Assembly (NCBI RefSeq): GCF_030817595.1
Contig: NZ_JAUSZN010000001.1
Location: 938,001 to 1,002,000, forward strand
Length of the DNA stretch: 64,000 nucleotides
Source of the DNA: Neobacillus niacini
GTDB lineage: Bacteria > Bacillota > Bacilli > Bacillales > Cytobacillaceae
Reading direction: 5' to 3'
Part shown: piece after piece, positions 8,897 through 18,430 of the stretch
Position numbering within the stretch: the first letter of the stretch is position 1
Layout: each line of letters begins with the position of its first letter
Notes under the pieces: model-generated
Databases searched by the model: none
The model's input: the letters and a program-made list of their open reading frames with translations, nothing else
What the model was told of the DNA's origin: nothing
Made by a program: the position numbers and the translations under genes

Positions 8897-9350
8897 TAAA
8901 AAGCCCTCCTTTTTACAAGTTACTTTACTGAAAATTCTGCATCTATTTTTAATTTTACAGACCACAAAAGTACATTTCATTATACAACCTGTAAAATGAT
9001 GCTCGTATTCTACTATCCAATATGTAACTCGATTAAATAAAACGCGAAAGGTGATCATGATTATTAGATGATGTTTTGAAGGGAACTTTCGTTGAATAAA
9101 GTAGTTGATTAATAAGAGTAATTCTTGTACCAATGTTAATCTTCTACCAATTTATCACATGTGAACAAAAAATTTTGTAAAATTACATCGAACCTACTAG
9201 TGAACAATAGTAAAAAAATAGGCAGCAAAATTAATGATAAAACCAATATTTTCAAATAGAAAATAGGGTTAATTTAAAAATCATTGACAGTTAATTTAAC
9301 AAATAAGTTCTCGACATTCTTAAATTATTTGCCGAATGATAAATGACAAC
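8897..9350. other. AT-rich intergenic stretch without a recognisable gene
   Basis: Apart from the preT promoter region, nothing supportable is seen. The upstream extension of the preT frame to 9133 is not protein-like: it starts with TTG without a ribosome binding site and resembles no known domain. A TTGACA occurs on the plus strand at 9284 but no matching gene follows it. Confidence 0.5.
8952..8997 (-). promoter_or_regulatory. candidate promoter/operator of preT-preA-hydA
   Basis: A perfect 9-bp inverted repeat, attttacag (8952-8960) and ctgtaaaat (8989-8997), brackets a minus-strand TATAAT box at 8984-8979, about 83 nt upstream of the preT start. No good -35 box is present at 17 nt. A promoter with a weak -35 and a symmetric element around the -10 box suggests a regulated promoter. 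The regulator is unknown; the neighbouring PucR-like protein is one candidate. Confidence 0.45.
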
Positions 9351-9377
9351 AAAAAAAGTGCACCTAACTTGGTACAC
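9351..9377 (-). terminator. terminator of the epimerase-like gene
   Basis: Inverted repeat gtgcacc / ggtacac (one mismatch, 6-nt loop) followed on the minus strand by a run of seven T. Located about 40 nt after the stop at 9416. Confidence 0.7.
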
Positions 9378-9415
9378 CTTTGACAGTTAAATAAGAAGGT
9401 AAAATATTCAATTGT

Positions 9416-10105
9416 TTAAAGCTTTTTCCATTCTGAAAACCCAACCATAGAATCAATTTCATGTGAAAGATAGATATGTTTTCCCTTTTTATTTGACTGT
9501 GCCGCAACGGCCATCGCTGCTGCCACTTTTCTTGCTTGAATCCCTCGGTACTGACGCAGGGGACCTATCATGACTTTGTTCAACATACCGCTAGCCTTTT
9601 CTGCGAGTTTCTCTCCCAATCGGAACTCTTCCCGCTTCCCTAACAACAATGAAGGTCTGAAAATATGTAGTGAAGGTATGTTTAACCTAGATAGAGTTTC
9701 CTCTACCTCCCCTTTTACTCGACTATAAAAAAATAAAGACTTAGTGTCTGCCCCCATAGAACTAACAATCAGAAACTTTTCAGCACCGTTTTCCTTTGCT
9801 AATTTTGCAGCCTCAACTGGATATTCGTAATCCACTACACGAAAAGCTTCTTTTGTCTTTGCCACTTTTATCGTTGTCCCTAAGCAACAGAAAACATCTG
9901 TAACTTGAAATAACTCATGGTAATGATGTAGGTTATTGAAATCAACCAAATGTATTTCACAAACTTTAGATTCAACTTCAATCGGTCTACGAACCAATAA
10001 ATGCACTTTTTGGTAGTGCCCATTTTCACTAAGTAATTGGACTAATTCATTTCCGATTAGACCTGTAGCTCCGAGCACAAGTGCCGTTTTTTTATTCACA
10101 CCCAT
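9416..10105 (-). CDS. NAD(P)-binding oxidoreductase of the HTATIP2/SDR-a type
   Basis: Extended short-chain-dehydrogenase-like protein of 229 aa. The ATG at 10105 (MGVNKKTALVLGATGLIG) is chosen over a TTG seven codons upstream because GAGAGGGGC lies 11 nt before it. The Rossmann motif GATGLIG is at residues 12-18. There is a VSSMGAD segment at about 115, and FFYSRVKGEVEETL supplies a Tyr-x-x-x-Lys-like pair (here YSRVKGE). This matches small NAD(P)H-binding proteins of unknown substrate related to human HTATIP2. It stands alone with its own terminator. Confidence 0.8.
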   Translation of the reverse strand: MGVNKKTALVLGATGLIGNELVQLLSENGHYQKVHLLVRRPIEVESKVCEIHLVDFNNLHHYHELFQVTDVFCCLGTTIKVAKTKEAFRVVDYEYPVEAAKLAKENGAEKFLIVSSMGADTKSLFFYSRVKGEVEETLSRLNIPSLHIFRPSLLLGKREEFRLGEKLAEKASGMLNKVMIGPLRQYRGIQARKVAAAMAVAAQSNKKGKHIYLSHEIDSMVGFSEWKKL

Positions 10106-10251
10106 AATAGTGCAAGCCCCTCTCAATCTTAAGCAATCTCATAAGAAAATTATACCATGCACAAAAGGTTCAAATAAAAAGTAGAAAAGAAAATGTTTTT
10201 TTCGATAAATGATATATCATTTTTATGAGCTTACATAAAGGAGAGCGAACA

Positions 10252-10722
10252 ATGAAATATGAATGGAGAAAAAGAGAGAAAGATATATATTTGCCTGCTG
10301 CGAACCCAGCTAAGATTGCAGTGCCTCCAATAAATTACTTCACATTAAAAGGAAAAGGAAATCCTAACAACGAAGCATTTAAGGAAAGTGTGGAGGCCCT
10401 TTATGCTCTCTCATATGTAATCAGGATGCTTCCAAAGAAAGGAATCACTCACGACGGATATTATGAATATACGGTTTACCCTTTAGAAGGAGTCTGGGAC
10501 TTGGATGAGGAAGGTAGACAATTAGAACAGCTGGACAAAGACAGACTGGTTTATAAGCTAATGATTCGCCAGCCAGAGTTTGTAACTGCAGACCTCTTTT
10601 CATTTGCCAAGGAAGTAAGTGCGAAGAAGATATCAGATGCCCTGTTACAGGCAGCTAAATTTGAAACGATTGAAGAGGGATTGTGTGTCCAATGTTCTTC
10701 TGATTTAATAGTAATGGCATAA
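10252..10722 (+). pseudogene. GyrI-like small-molecule-binding domain protein, 3' end lost
   Basis: Start ATG at 10252 with AAAGGAGAG 7 nt upstream. About 147 residues match the GyrI-like/SOUL-type family (MKYEWRKREKDIY, ADPAKI-like AANPAKIAVPPINYFTLKGKG), whose members are normally about 210 aa. After EEGLCVQ (about 10692) the frame enters antisense sequence of the neighbouring TolB-like gene and adds nine unrelated residues before stopping. The C-terminal third of the domain is therefore missing. A truncated product may be made, but it is probably not functional. Confidence 0.75.
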
Positions 10723-11653
10723 AGTGCAGTAAACATAGCAGGTACCGGTCCTTCGTGCCACGCCTTATTCTCTTTTGCACGAGCCACAATCACGATATCG
10801 GCAGAGAACCATTCTAAATCCAGGTCAACGAAGCCTTTAGGAGTATATTCCTTTTGTTGTAATGAACTTGGCGTTGATTGGCTGAAGCTGACCACTTCAT
10901 CCAATCTTTGTACCATAGCATTTTCCCAACTGCTTGAAATTGATCTCCTTGTGATGATAAGACACATAAGGTATTGCTGTCGTTTGACCAGGAAGCTGTA
11001 GGCATCGCTAAAAAACTAACCCACTTTCCATCAAAACTCCATTTAAAATAGTCAGCCGATATCGCAAACAAATCGGATTCATCGGTTTGAATCGTATAAA
11101 AGGGCTTCATTTTCTCTGTATTAAGATTGGCATCCACAGGAATTCTAAACAGGGGAACAGGTCCCCATCCCTTAGGAAGTAAATTAGATTGTGAGGAAAC
11201 AATAAATTCTTTCCCGTTCGGAAACCATTCAAAATCACTAACACCTAAGGAGACATTTTCAAATCCATGCGGCCGGCCATTCTTTTCTTTTGTAACATTT
11301 AAAATACCCCGTGAATTGTAGGCTAGTTGATTTTTTACCGGTGACCACTTAAAATCGGATGTTTCAATGGTTACATAAGGCTGGTAGCTTTCTTTTTCCT
11401 TTGTGTCATAAATGTATAAATTTGATTTCTCTCCCTGCTCATCGCCATCAATATACGCAATAAAACGACCATCGTATGACCATTTTGGAGAAAGTACATA
11501 TTGTCCTTTTGTGAGTTGGACTTCTTGATCTCCCTTTTTGATCCATAGCTAATGGTCGCGAATAAATGCAGCGGTAAGTGGAACTTCAGCACTGACCATT
11601 ATTGAATAATGAAAGCTGATACAGATTAATAGTAGTAAAACCCTAAAACCCAT
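10693..11653 (-). pseudogene. TolB/WD40-like beta-propeller protein, broken
   Basis: Remnant of an exported or anchored propeller protein. The original start is ATG 11653 (MGFRVLLLLICISF, signal-like) with GGAGGG upstream. Three lesions are visible: an in-frame TAG at 11551-11549, an internal deletion with frameshift around 10880-10915 (after WSASANQ), and loss of the 3' end at about 10693. There it is joined to the GyrI-like gene. Recognisable propeller-blade sequences between the lesions include LSPKWSYDGRFIAYIDGD, DFEWFPNGKEFIVSS and WSFDGKWVSFLAM. The original function is unknown. Confidence 0.75.
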
Positions 11654-11700
11654 AATTAATCCCTCCTGGTAATAGGATGTCCTGATCATGGGTATGAATT

Positions 11701-12654
11701 CTACATGCCCCGGCTATAGTACAATTTCCCGTTTCTCAAGTCACTATGTAGTTCCCCACTTTTTTCAAGGAAAATAAGTCTTGCTATCGTGGCCATAAGA
11801 GGAGCAAAGAATTTGGTATTACTAAGAGAACCGTAGATATCCTGGCAAACTTGCCACGCTGTCTTTTCCTCACTTCCAACAAAATTTAAGATTTGCTGTA
11901 AGCGATAGTTGTGACTCTTTATCATTTCATCTATCCGAACGTTTAGGTTGTAAATGAGTTCACCATGACCAGGGAGTGCAAGCTTGGTAGGGTATGCTTT
12001 TAATTTTTCCAATGAGGCAAAATTATCTTTTATTGGATTCTCATCGTACTCCGACCAAAGTGCTATGATTGGTGAAAGTCCAGCTAACACATGGTCCCCT
12101 GTCAACATCACCTGCTGATTTTGATTATAAAAACAGAAATGGTCATAGGAATGCCCTGGAGTCCAAATGGTTTCATACCTTTCGTTTCCTAGCTTGATAG
12201 TCTGCTGTTCTTTAAATATTCCATCGGGTTCAAATTCATAGGCAGCGGCTTCTGAATTACCCATATTTTGAGAAATTTCAGGGCAATCATGTGATTTAAG
12301 AAAACCGTGAAGCCAATTGACTCTATGATGGTTTCGTTTTCTCTGTAATTCTTGATAACCTAAATTTGAAATAAAGACAGGAATACGATGATTTTCCTGA
12401 AACCATCTAGCAAGTCCACAGTGATCTGGATGGGCATGTGTTAACACTAATTTATCGACAGTGATTCCCGATGCTAAGGTTTTTTTCCATAAATCGATGG
12501 ATTGTTTTGCTTCACTGCCTGTATCGACAATCGTAAAGCCGTTTTCTCCACGGAATAAGTAACTGTTCATTTCAAACATTCCAAACGGATATCGAACAAC
12601 CAGTTGATAGATATCCTCCGAGATTTTAATTAGCGTTGGGTACTGGTCCATCAT
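11701..12654 (-). CDS. metallo-beta-lactamase-fold hydrolase
   Basis: Metal-dependent hydrolase of 317 aa. The metal-binding signature THAHPDHCG has His73, His75, Asp77 and His78. Further ligands are visible in PGHSYDHF, TGDHVL and LPGHGE. The length and the C-terminal helical part (residues 225-317) fit glyoxalase II/LACTB2-like or YcbL-type members. It lies about 140 nt downstream of the SagB-like gene on the same strand, so it could be the last gene of the peptide cluster. Such hydrolases are not a standard part of TOMM loci, and it may be independent. Confidence 0.85.
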   Translation of the reverse strand: MMDQYPTLIKISEDIYQLVVRYPFGMFEMNSYLFRGENGFTIVDTGSEAKQSIDLWKKTLASGITVDKLVLTHAHPDHCGLARWFQENHRIPVFISNLGYQELQRKRNHHRVNWLHGFLKSHDCPEISQNMGNSEAAAYEFEPDGIFKEQQTIKLGNERYETIWTPGHSYDHFCFYNQNQQVMLTGDHVLAGLSPIIALWSEYDENPIKDNFASLEKLKAYPTKLALPGHGELIYNLNVRIDEMIKSHNYRLQQILNFVGSEEKTAWQVCQDIYGSLSNTKFFAPLMATIARLIFLEKSGELHSDLRNGKLYYSRGM

Positions 12655-12793
12655 TAGAACCTCCCTCGATCTTTGTCTTGATTATACTTCAGCTTCCTAT
12701 AAAATGTTTGTATTTTTTTAACTATGTAATAAACTAACAACATTTCTTTGAAACTTGTAGAAATGTCGTCAGTTATTTTACTTTTTTACGTTA

Positions 12794-14371
12794 TTAACTA
12801 CACAAACCTCCCAATAACCAAGGACGTTGTCGGTAGGGACCAATCGGAATTTGAATTAAGCTAGTCTTTCCTTGTGGTTCCATCTTGTAAATTTGATCAC
12901 ACAGGTTAGAATCATACCCGAGGAGCGGGTGCCCTCCCATTCCAACGGCTCCTGACGATAAGAGTAATCGTTGCACGAGCATACCTGCTTCCATTTGTTG
13001 GATTCGATATCCTCTGTACCCAAGTGTAGTTTTATAGTAATCCTTTACTCCTGTGACATGTATGCAGATTGGTACTTGGAGCAAATTCACATTATATAAC
13101 GACATGCCTGATTGCAGTAGCAGTCGATGATCTCCGAGATGGACCTGACGTAATGAATGAGTAGTGCTGTCATATTGATACGCACCATTAGGAATTCCTT
13201 CAACATTATACAAACAGACATTAAGCGAGACACGCGGCTCGTGCTTCTTGTGCGCAGCTTCCAAATCATTTCGATACAAAAAGGAATCCGTTGCCTCGTG
13301 GAGCAGATTTGCCAGTTCGACCTGAGTTACCTTTCCCAAAATGAAATCCATATCTGGAGAAAATCGGTTTCGACAAACAGATCCCAGATCATACGACAGC
13401 CTCTCCACATGAGGCAGAGCTACTGCTTGACCCTCACTAATCACATTTTCCTTCGCCTCGATCAATGGAAACTTTGTTGTAGAATTCAACATGGACACTG
13501 CATTTAACTTGGTTAACATCGGATACTCTTTAACTCTTTGTGACCGGACGTAATGATTCAGCTTAATCGGTTTCAATTCTTGGCACAACTGTTCTGAAGA
13601 TACCATTCTGTCCATTTCTCTCCCATTGGCTGACCAAATAGTTGGTTCCGCCGATAACGGGATAACTGCATACACGCTCTCTTCTTGTTCAGATAATCCA
13701 AGCAAATGATTAATGGCCCGATCAAGAAATTGGAAGTATACCCCAGATTCAAAGCCAAACCGTTTCGATACTTCCAATAATTGTCCAATTAACACACCCG
13801 CATCCAACCCCTGCAGTCGGTAGGCAAAATTGTTGTATTTAAAAAAATTTTTCCAAAACATAGTCGATACAAAAACAGTCCCAAAACATGATGAAATCTC
13901 ACAACGATTACCAAGAGCCCTGGCTATATAAGAATCGAAATCTCCTTCCCTCAGCAATACTAAGCGATGGTGTGCCACATCATAATGATATACCCCTTTT
14001 GGCAAATCCTCGATTTTCAAATATACGTATAATTCGTTTGGATACAGTGCTCCACCAGAGGGAGCAAACCTCCTGTATGATTGCATAAGTTCTCTTATAT
14101 TCTCTGTAGAATCTAAGCTAAAGACTGATTGGCTAAATTGAGTAAGGCCATAAACATACCAAAGAAAATGCCCTATTTTACGCTGGTCAGGAATGGAGGG
14201 TTGGTTTTGTCCTTCAAGTGTCAGTGGTACTTCTAAAGATAATGAAACCACTGGCAAACCGCGGTATAGTTTATAGGGAAGCGGTTTGTCTTCCCAATCC
14301 ACTTCCCAATTTGGGATGCTTGCCTTCTCAATATCAAAATGTAAATTATGCAAAAATTCATCTAGACTCAT
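12794..14371 (-). CDS. SagB/ThcOx-family FMN dehydrogenase of a TOMM cluster
   Basis: Protein of 525 aa made of two nitroreductase-like halves, as in the SagB-type dehydrogenases that oxidise azolines to aromatic thiazoles or oxazoles. The first half (residues 75-250) has RRFAPSGGALYPNELYVYL, with the Arg and Ser-Gly of the FMN phosphate site. The second half has GYRGYRIQQMEAGMLVQRL and SSGAVGMGGHPLLGYD. Start ATG 14371 follows TAGGAGGATAGAGT. It is 22 nt downstream of the YcaO gene, which indicates one operon. Confidence 0.9.
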   Translation of the reverse strand: MSLDEFLHNLHFDIEKASIPNWEVDWEDKPLPYKLYRGLPVVSLSLEVPLTLEGQNQPSIPDQRKIGHFLWYVYGLTQFSQSVFSLDSTENIRELMQSYRRFAPSGGALYPNELYVYLKIEDLPKGVYHYDVAHHRLVLLREGDFDSYIARALGNRCEISSCFGTVFVSTMFWKNFFKYNNFAYRLQGLDAGVLIGQLLEVSKRFGFESGVYFQFLDRAINHLLGLSEQEESVYAVIPLSAEPTIWSANGREMDRMVSSEQLCQELKPIKLNHYVRSQRVKEYPMLTKLNAVSMLNSTTKFPLIEAKENVISEGQAVALPHVERLSYDLGSVCRNRFSPDMDFILGKVTQVELANLLHEATDSFLYRNDLEAAHKKHEPRVSLNVCLYNVEGIPNGAYQYDSTTHSLRQVHLGDHRLLLQSGMSLYNVNLLQVPICIHVTGVKDYYKTTLGYRGYRIQQMEAGMLVQRLLLSSGAVGMGGHPLLGYDSNLCDQIYKMEPQGKTSLIQIPIGPYRQRPWLLGGLCS

Positions 14372-14393
14372 ACTCTATCCTCCTAGTGACTGC

Positions 14394-16340
14394 TTATGGA
14401 AACGGATGAGGATGTGGATTGAGCTGTTCCGCTGTCAGCGGTTCCTTTGAATATCCAAGTTCCATAGGTACCCTGAACACTCTCTCCAACCCTGTTACAC
14501 GGGTAAGGTGATGTCCGAATGTCATCGGCAGCATCCCTGGAATTAACACTTTCACACAATACAGTCCGTTTCGAATCGTTTCCGGTGTTGTCTGGTCAAC
14601 CACAATCACATCGAGGTTTAATCGGCGAAATTCTTGAAGAATATCCTGCAGATCCTGCGTAAGATCTAAATGTTTTGACTTCCACTGGAATTCCTCGTGA
14701 AACGGTCGTAATGGGCGATTTTCTTCAAGCAAAAACTGCAGGCGCTCTTCCGCTTCCGGCAAACCGTACATCATTCCATGGTCATCCATTTGCTGCACTA
14801 AGGAAGAATCATGCAGCATTCGTATATACTCCTCCTGGTTCTCCTCTAATTTCTCATCCAATGACAGCATCATGCCAGCTAACTCGTGAACTGCAGTTTT
14901 CACCGCCCGTACCGGGTCCAAATGAGATCCGGCCGCACAGATAAGGTTCATTCCTTTTTCCTTTCTGTTTTTCGCTATGGCCAAAATACTTGGAATTCCG
15001 TGCTCCATGGTAGAATTATATAAATATAGGTCATATCCCGCGACCGCACGCATCCGTTCAATCATTAACATGAGCTCTGTATCTTCAATTGAGTTTGGTT
15101 CAATACGCGGGAGGGGCATCTGCGCGTACCAAGTCATCAGGAACGAATCACGTTCCACCACTTCCAAAATACCATAGAAAATGGCTTCTTCTCGACTTCC
15201 ACCCAACGCGCATCCATTGGAAGTTTCATAGACAAATCCTCGTGACCCGCAGCCCAAACTATAATAGGCAAGCAACTCTGGAACCAGAATCGGTCGCTGC
15301 TGTAAAAACGAATATCCCCATACCCAATCTATTGATCGATCTGGATCAAATTCTGTAAATGGAAAACCAGGTTTCTCATACTGTTCCTTGGCGTGTACAC
15401 CCACCTCGATCGGATTGAGTGCTTGATTTTTTAACTGGTTATAACTGTTATGAACCACTGTCTTTTTGCCTCGGGGCTCAAGTCCACAGTACCGCTCCAA
15501 TCCTTCCAAAATGGCCGTTAATTCACTAACCGCGAAAGAGTTAGTCCGTCCTGCTGTTCCCTCATCCCCATTGAACAAAGGCAAATTAACACTTACATCA
15601 GCAAAAGGATGCACGAGGTTAACCATTTTATTATTCAAAAGGCCTGTTCGAGGATCCAAATAGTCTTTTATGAGAACATTATTCAGGTCATCTAACGAAC
15701 GGCTGCGAAAACTGTCGTTGGTAACCTTCGGACTTTGCTGAAGTGATATTCGAGCCATGGCTAGTGAATCTTCAGGCAATTGACTGCATACCTGACACAA
15801 GGGTACGGGCAAAAACCTGTGCCAAGAACTCTTCAACGTTTTTAGATTGATAAAACATACCTTTCCCTCTGATTGGGCCTGATTTCCTTGGATAATTCTT
15901 TGGACCTCCGCCGCCATCAGGTGAGCCAAGTGTAAGAGACCTGCACGTGCTGCCCAAACTTCCTGCTGCATTTCTCCCGATAACTCCAACCTTTTTTGTA
16001 TCTCCCACATCTCTTTCCGGTCGTGACCTGCCATATGACGCCTCAAATCAGCGCATTGTGAACATCCAGGCGTCCCCGGTCGAACAAGAGGTCCTAATAC
16101 GCCCTCTCCAAAAGAAACAAAACCTCTTAGCCAAGGAGTGTTGGTTCGACGAAACACCTCTTCTGCTTTTTGATGAAGGGAGGGACTCCATGCATCATGT
16201 AAAACCAATGCCAAATCAATATTTCCGGGTACGATTGCCCCGAAATCAGTTTGGCGAAATATCAAGTATTGAGATGACAGTTCCTCACACATGTGGTCTG
16301 CCAGCAGCCCTTCTCCTACAACCAACATGACAGCACTCAC
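14394..16340 (-). CDS. fused ThiF-like/YcaO cyclodehydratase of a TOMM cluster
   Basis: Protein of 648 aa combining a leader-peptide-binding, E1-like N-terminal part with a YcaO domain. It would convert Cys (Ser/Thr) residues of the precursor to azolines using ATP. The N-terminal part carries CSQCADLRRHMAG and CQVCSQLPE, likely zinc-binding Cys pairs. The YcaO part shows SNGCALGGSREEAIFYGILEVVERDSF and ends in PHPHPFP, the proline-rich C-terminus typical of azoline-forming YcaO enzymes. The start is GTG 16340, overlapping the stop of the upstream gene by 4 nt (GTGA) with GAGGAGGGA in front, so translation is coupled. Confidence 0.93.
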   Translation of the reverse strand: MSAVMLVVGEGLLADHMCEELSSQYLIFRQTDFGAIVPGNIDLALVLHDAWSPSLHQKAEEVFRRTNTPWLRGFVSFGEGVLGPLVRPGTPGCSQCADLRRHMAGHDRKEMWEIQKRLELSGEMQQEVWAARAGLLHLAHLMAAEVQRIIQGNQAQSEGKVCFINLKTLKSSWHRFLPVPLCQVCSQLPEDSLAMARISLQQSPKVTNDSFRSRSLDDLNNVLIKDYLDPRTGLLNNKMVNLVHPFADVSVNLPLFNGDEGTAGRTNSFAVSELTAILEGLERYCGLEPRGKKTVVHNSYNQLKNQALNPIEVGVHAKEQYEKPGFPFTEFDPDRSIDWVWGYSFLQQRPILVPELLAYYSLGCGSRGFVYETSNGCALGGSREEAIFYGILEVVERDSFLMTWYAQMPLPRIEPNSIEDTELMLMIERMRAVAGYDLYLYNSTMEHGIPSILAIAKNRKEKGMNLICAAGSHLDPVRAVKTAVHELAGMMLSLDEKLEENQEEYIRMLHDSSLVQQMDDHGMMYGLPEAEERLQFLLEENRPLRPFHEEFQWKSKHLDLTQDLQDILQEFRRLNLDVIVVDQTTPETIRNGLYCVKVLIPGMLPMTFGHHLTRVTGLERVFRVPMELGYSKEPLTAEQLNPHPHPFP

Positions 16341-18256
16341 CTTAATCCCTCCTCTTGAACCAATATCCCAAATATCCCTGCCAATCCATCTTTCAAAAAA
16401 GGTTCCATTTCTAGTTCATATACAAATAACTGCTTTTCGTTCCGTTTTAAGATTTCCATAGCATTCAGTAAGTCCTCTGGCTGTATTCTTTCTTCACTCG
16501 CAGGAATTTCAATCTTTAGTGGCACTTTTTCATCCGGAATCATAGATGAAACCTCCAAGGATCGTGCCATAACGTAGTCCTCTTCATTTTGCAAATTAAA
16601 AATTGCCTGTTTCAGGGCATTTCGTAATGCCATCGTGATATTCAAATCGACACTGCCATACCATCCGTCATTTGTTCCAATCCACACAGCCGGGAATCCA
16701 GAAACTTCCTCACCGATTCCAATAGTCGGTGCTCCCTGCAATGTCGTCAGTGCCTGCAAATAAAAACGACAGCGTTCATCTTCTACAGAACTTAACTGCA
16801 CAGGGAGGACTGAATACTCCTGTTTAAGACTTTGAATGATCAACTCCTCGTCCAAACACTTTTGCAATCCCCGGCAAACACTTTCTGCGAACGATTCACC
16901 TGCTCCAACCTCCACTTCCGGTGGCAGATCGAGCAAACCGACTATGTTTGATACATACGCTTCAATTCCGGACAAACCCGCTTCCCTTCTTGCCTCCTCA
17001 TGTGTCAGACCTGTACAGACGATAGGATCCAAGAGTTGAGATGGCCCCTCCTCCATTGGGTTGACTGTTTGAATTCGGCATTGAGCTAACGGCAGCTGCC
17101 TTAAATCCCCCTCCTCCCAAATATGAAAAATGCCGGTTACCTTTGAGGTCAACTGGTTGAATGCCAGAAGTAATTTACCCGGATCCCCTCTTTCCGTTCC
17201 TTGTGCTAATCGATTATCTAAATCTTCTATCAATCTAGCTGATATTTGTCCTGTCACCAGTGGATGAGGCATGTACCAATGCCAGTTTCCTTCTAACGAT
17301 TCCAAATCTAGAAGGAAGAAATTATTCCTATGTGCCTTTTCGGATACGCCGGTTACGTCTTTAAATAATTCAAATACGATGACATTAGCCAACATAGCTC
17401 CAGCTGTGGAGGAGAAATCGGATAATGGCTGGTTTTTGTAGAGAGCCGATTGGTGAATACGTCGCCATGCAGACTCCCAGCATCCTTCTGAGTCTGGATA
17501 CACTAATGGACCCGCTAAACCCGCCTGTTCTAAGCAAATAGCAGGGAGAAACACTTTACCCGCTTCCCTGCTAACCCGATGTAGAAGCCGGAGTTCCTCT
17601 ACATCGTCCTTTTGTGACACATACAAAATATAGTCAAATGGTCTTATAATCTCCTCCCAGGAAATTTCCCCTTGCTGGTTTAGTGTGACCTCTTCAATCT
17701 CCACTTCAGCGTCTGTTTTACGCGTATGTTCCACAAGTTCCATTAACCGCCTTCTATTGGTTTGAACACTGTCATTGATTAGCATATGGAACTTGGGCAA
17801 TCCAGAATGAAGTAAGGAAGAAACCAATGAAACTAAAAAAGGACCAGAACCTACTGCCAACACTTTTGCCTGACGATAGGTCTGAAAACGAAACGCTCCC
17901 GAATCAACCAAATTGTCTACAAATTCAATTTGCGATGCATACTTTTTTAGAACATGTTCCTTCAATTGGTGCGAACGGTCTTCGCTAACATCTCGAGCAA
18001 ACCCATTTCGATATAGTGCCTCTGCAATTTCAAACACTCTATCTCGGTATGCCGCCGGCAATCCGTTGGTCAAATAATCCAAGGTATAATCGCCATTAAA
18101 CATTGGTATCAGCTTTTCAACCCATTGATCGATCATACTGCCTTCCATACGAAATGAGCTTACATTGTTCCGAAAATACACACCACTGTTTGGATCAGGG
18201 AGAAAAAACGTGTCCCTTTTCACCTTCAGACGCACAGAAGGGTTCATATTTGTCAT
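16337..18256 (-). CDS. putative thiazole-containing bacteriocin maturation protein
   Basis: Protein of 639 aa with an N-terminal region resembling the winged-helix peptide-recognition part (residues 1-110, FFLPDPNSGVYFRNN) and a degenerate E1/ThiF-like Rossmann fold around residues 125-300 (AKVLAVGSGPFLVSLVSSLL). It corresponds to the second large protein that accompanies YcaO in heterocycloanthracin-type clusters of Bacillus, thought to help recognise or process the precursor. The biochemical role is not settled. Start ATG 18256 follows AAGGAGGAGCGGAA. It overlaps the YcaO gene by 4 nt and lies 174 nt downstream of the precursor stop. Confidence 0.85.
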   Translation of the reverse strand: MTNMNPSVRLKVKRDTFFLPDPNSGVYFRNNVSSFRMEGSMIDQWVEKLIPMFNGDYTLDYLTNGLPAAYRDRVFEIAEALYRNGFARDVSEDRSHQLKEHVLKKYASQIEFVDNLVDSGAFRFQTYRQAKVLAVGSGPFLVSLVSSLLHSGLPKFHMLINDSVQTNRRRLMELVEHTRKTDAEVEIEEVTLNQQGEISWEEIIRPFDYILYVSQKDDVEELRLLHRVSREAGKVFLPAICLEQAGLAGPLVYPDSEGCWESAWRRIHQSALYKNQPLSDFSSTAGAMLANVIVFELFKDVTGVSEKAHRNNFFLLDLESLEGNWHWYMPHPLVTGQISARLIEDLDNRLAQGTERGDPGKLLLAFNQLTSKVTGIFHIWEEGDLRQLPLAQCRIQTVNPMEEGPSQLLDPIVCTGLTHEEARREAGLSGIEAYVSNIVGLLDLPPEVEVGAGESFAESVCRGLQKCLDEELIIQSLKQEYSVLPVQLSSVEDERCRFYLQALTTLQGAPTIGIGEEVSGFPAVWIGTNDGWYGSVDLNITMALRNALKQAIFNLQNEEDYVMARSLEVSSMIPDEKVPLKIEIPASEERIQPEDLLNAMEILKRNEKQLFVYELEMEPFLKDGLAGIFGILVQEEGLR

Positions 18257-18351
18257 TTCCGCTCCTCCTTAGCCTTAGCATACTTCATTTATAATTATCA
18301 TCACTATCATCCTATGTACTGCAATTTGTCCCTTATGTTAATTGTTGTAGA

Positions 18352-18386
18352 GAAGAAGCCCCTGCAAAAACTGCAAGGGCTCTTCT
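18352..18386 (-). terminator. hairpin between precursor and biosynthetic genes
   Basis: Inverted repeat gcccctgca (18358-18366) / tgcaagggc (18372-18380) extended by agaag/cttct. On the minus strand it is followed by a pyrimidine-rich but not pure U stretch. It lies 45-80 nt after the precursor stop and before the maturation gene. A leaky terminator here would give more precursor than enzyme message. Confidence 0.55.
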
Positions 18387-18430
18387 CCTCTCCATTTCTA
18401 GGTGGAGTCTTTGTTAAAAATCTATTGTTA

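Noticed and set aside
8897..9133. N-terminal extension of PreT by 79 residues
   Set aside because: The upstream TTG start has no ribosome binding site. The extension is low-complexity and unlike the family, and a TTG at 8896 has AAGGAGGGC at the correct distance.
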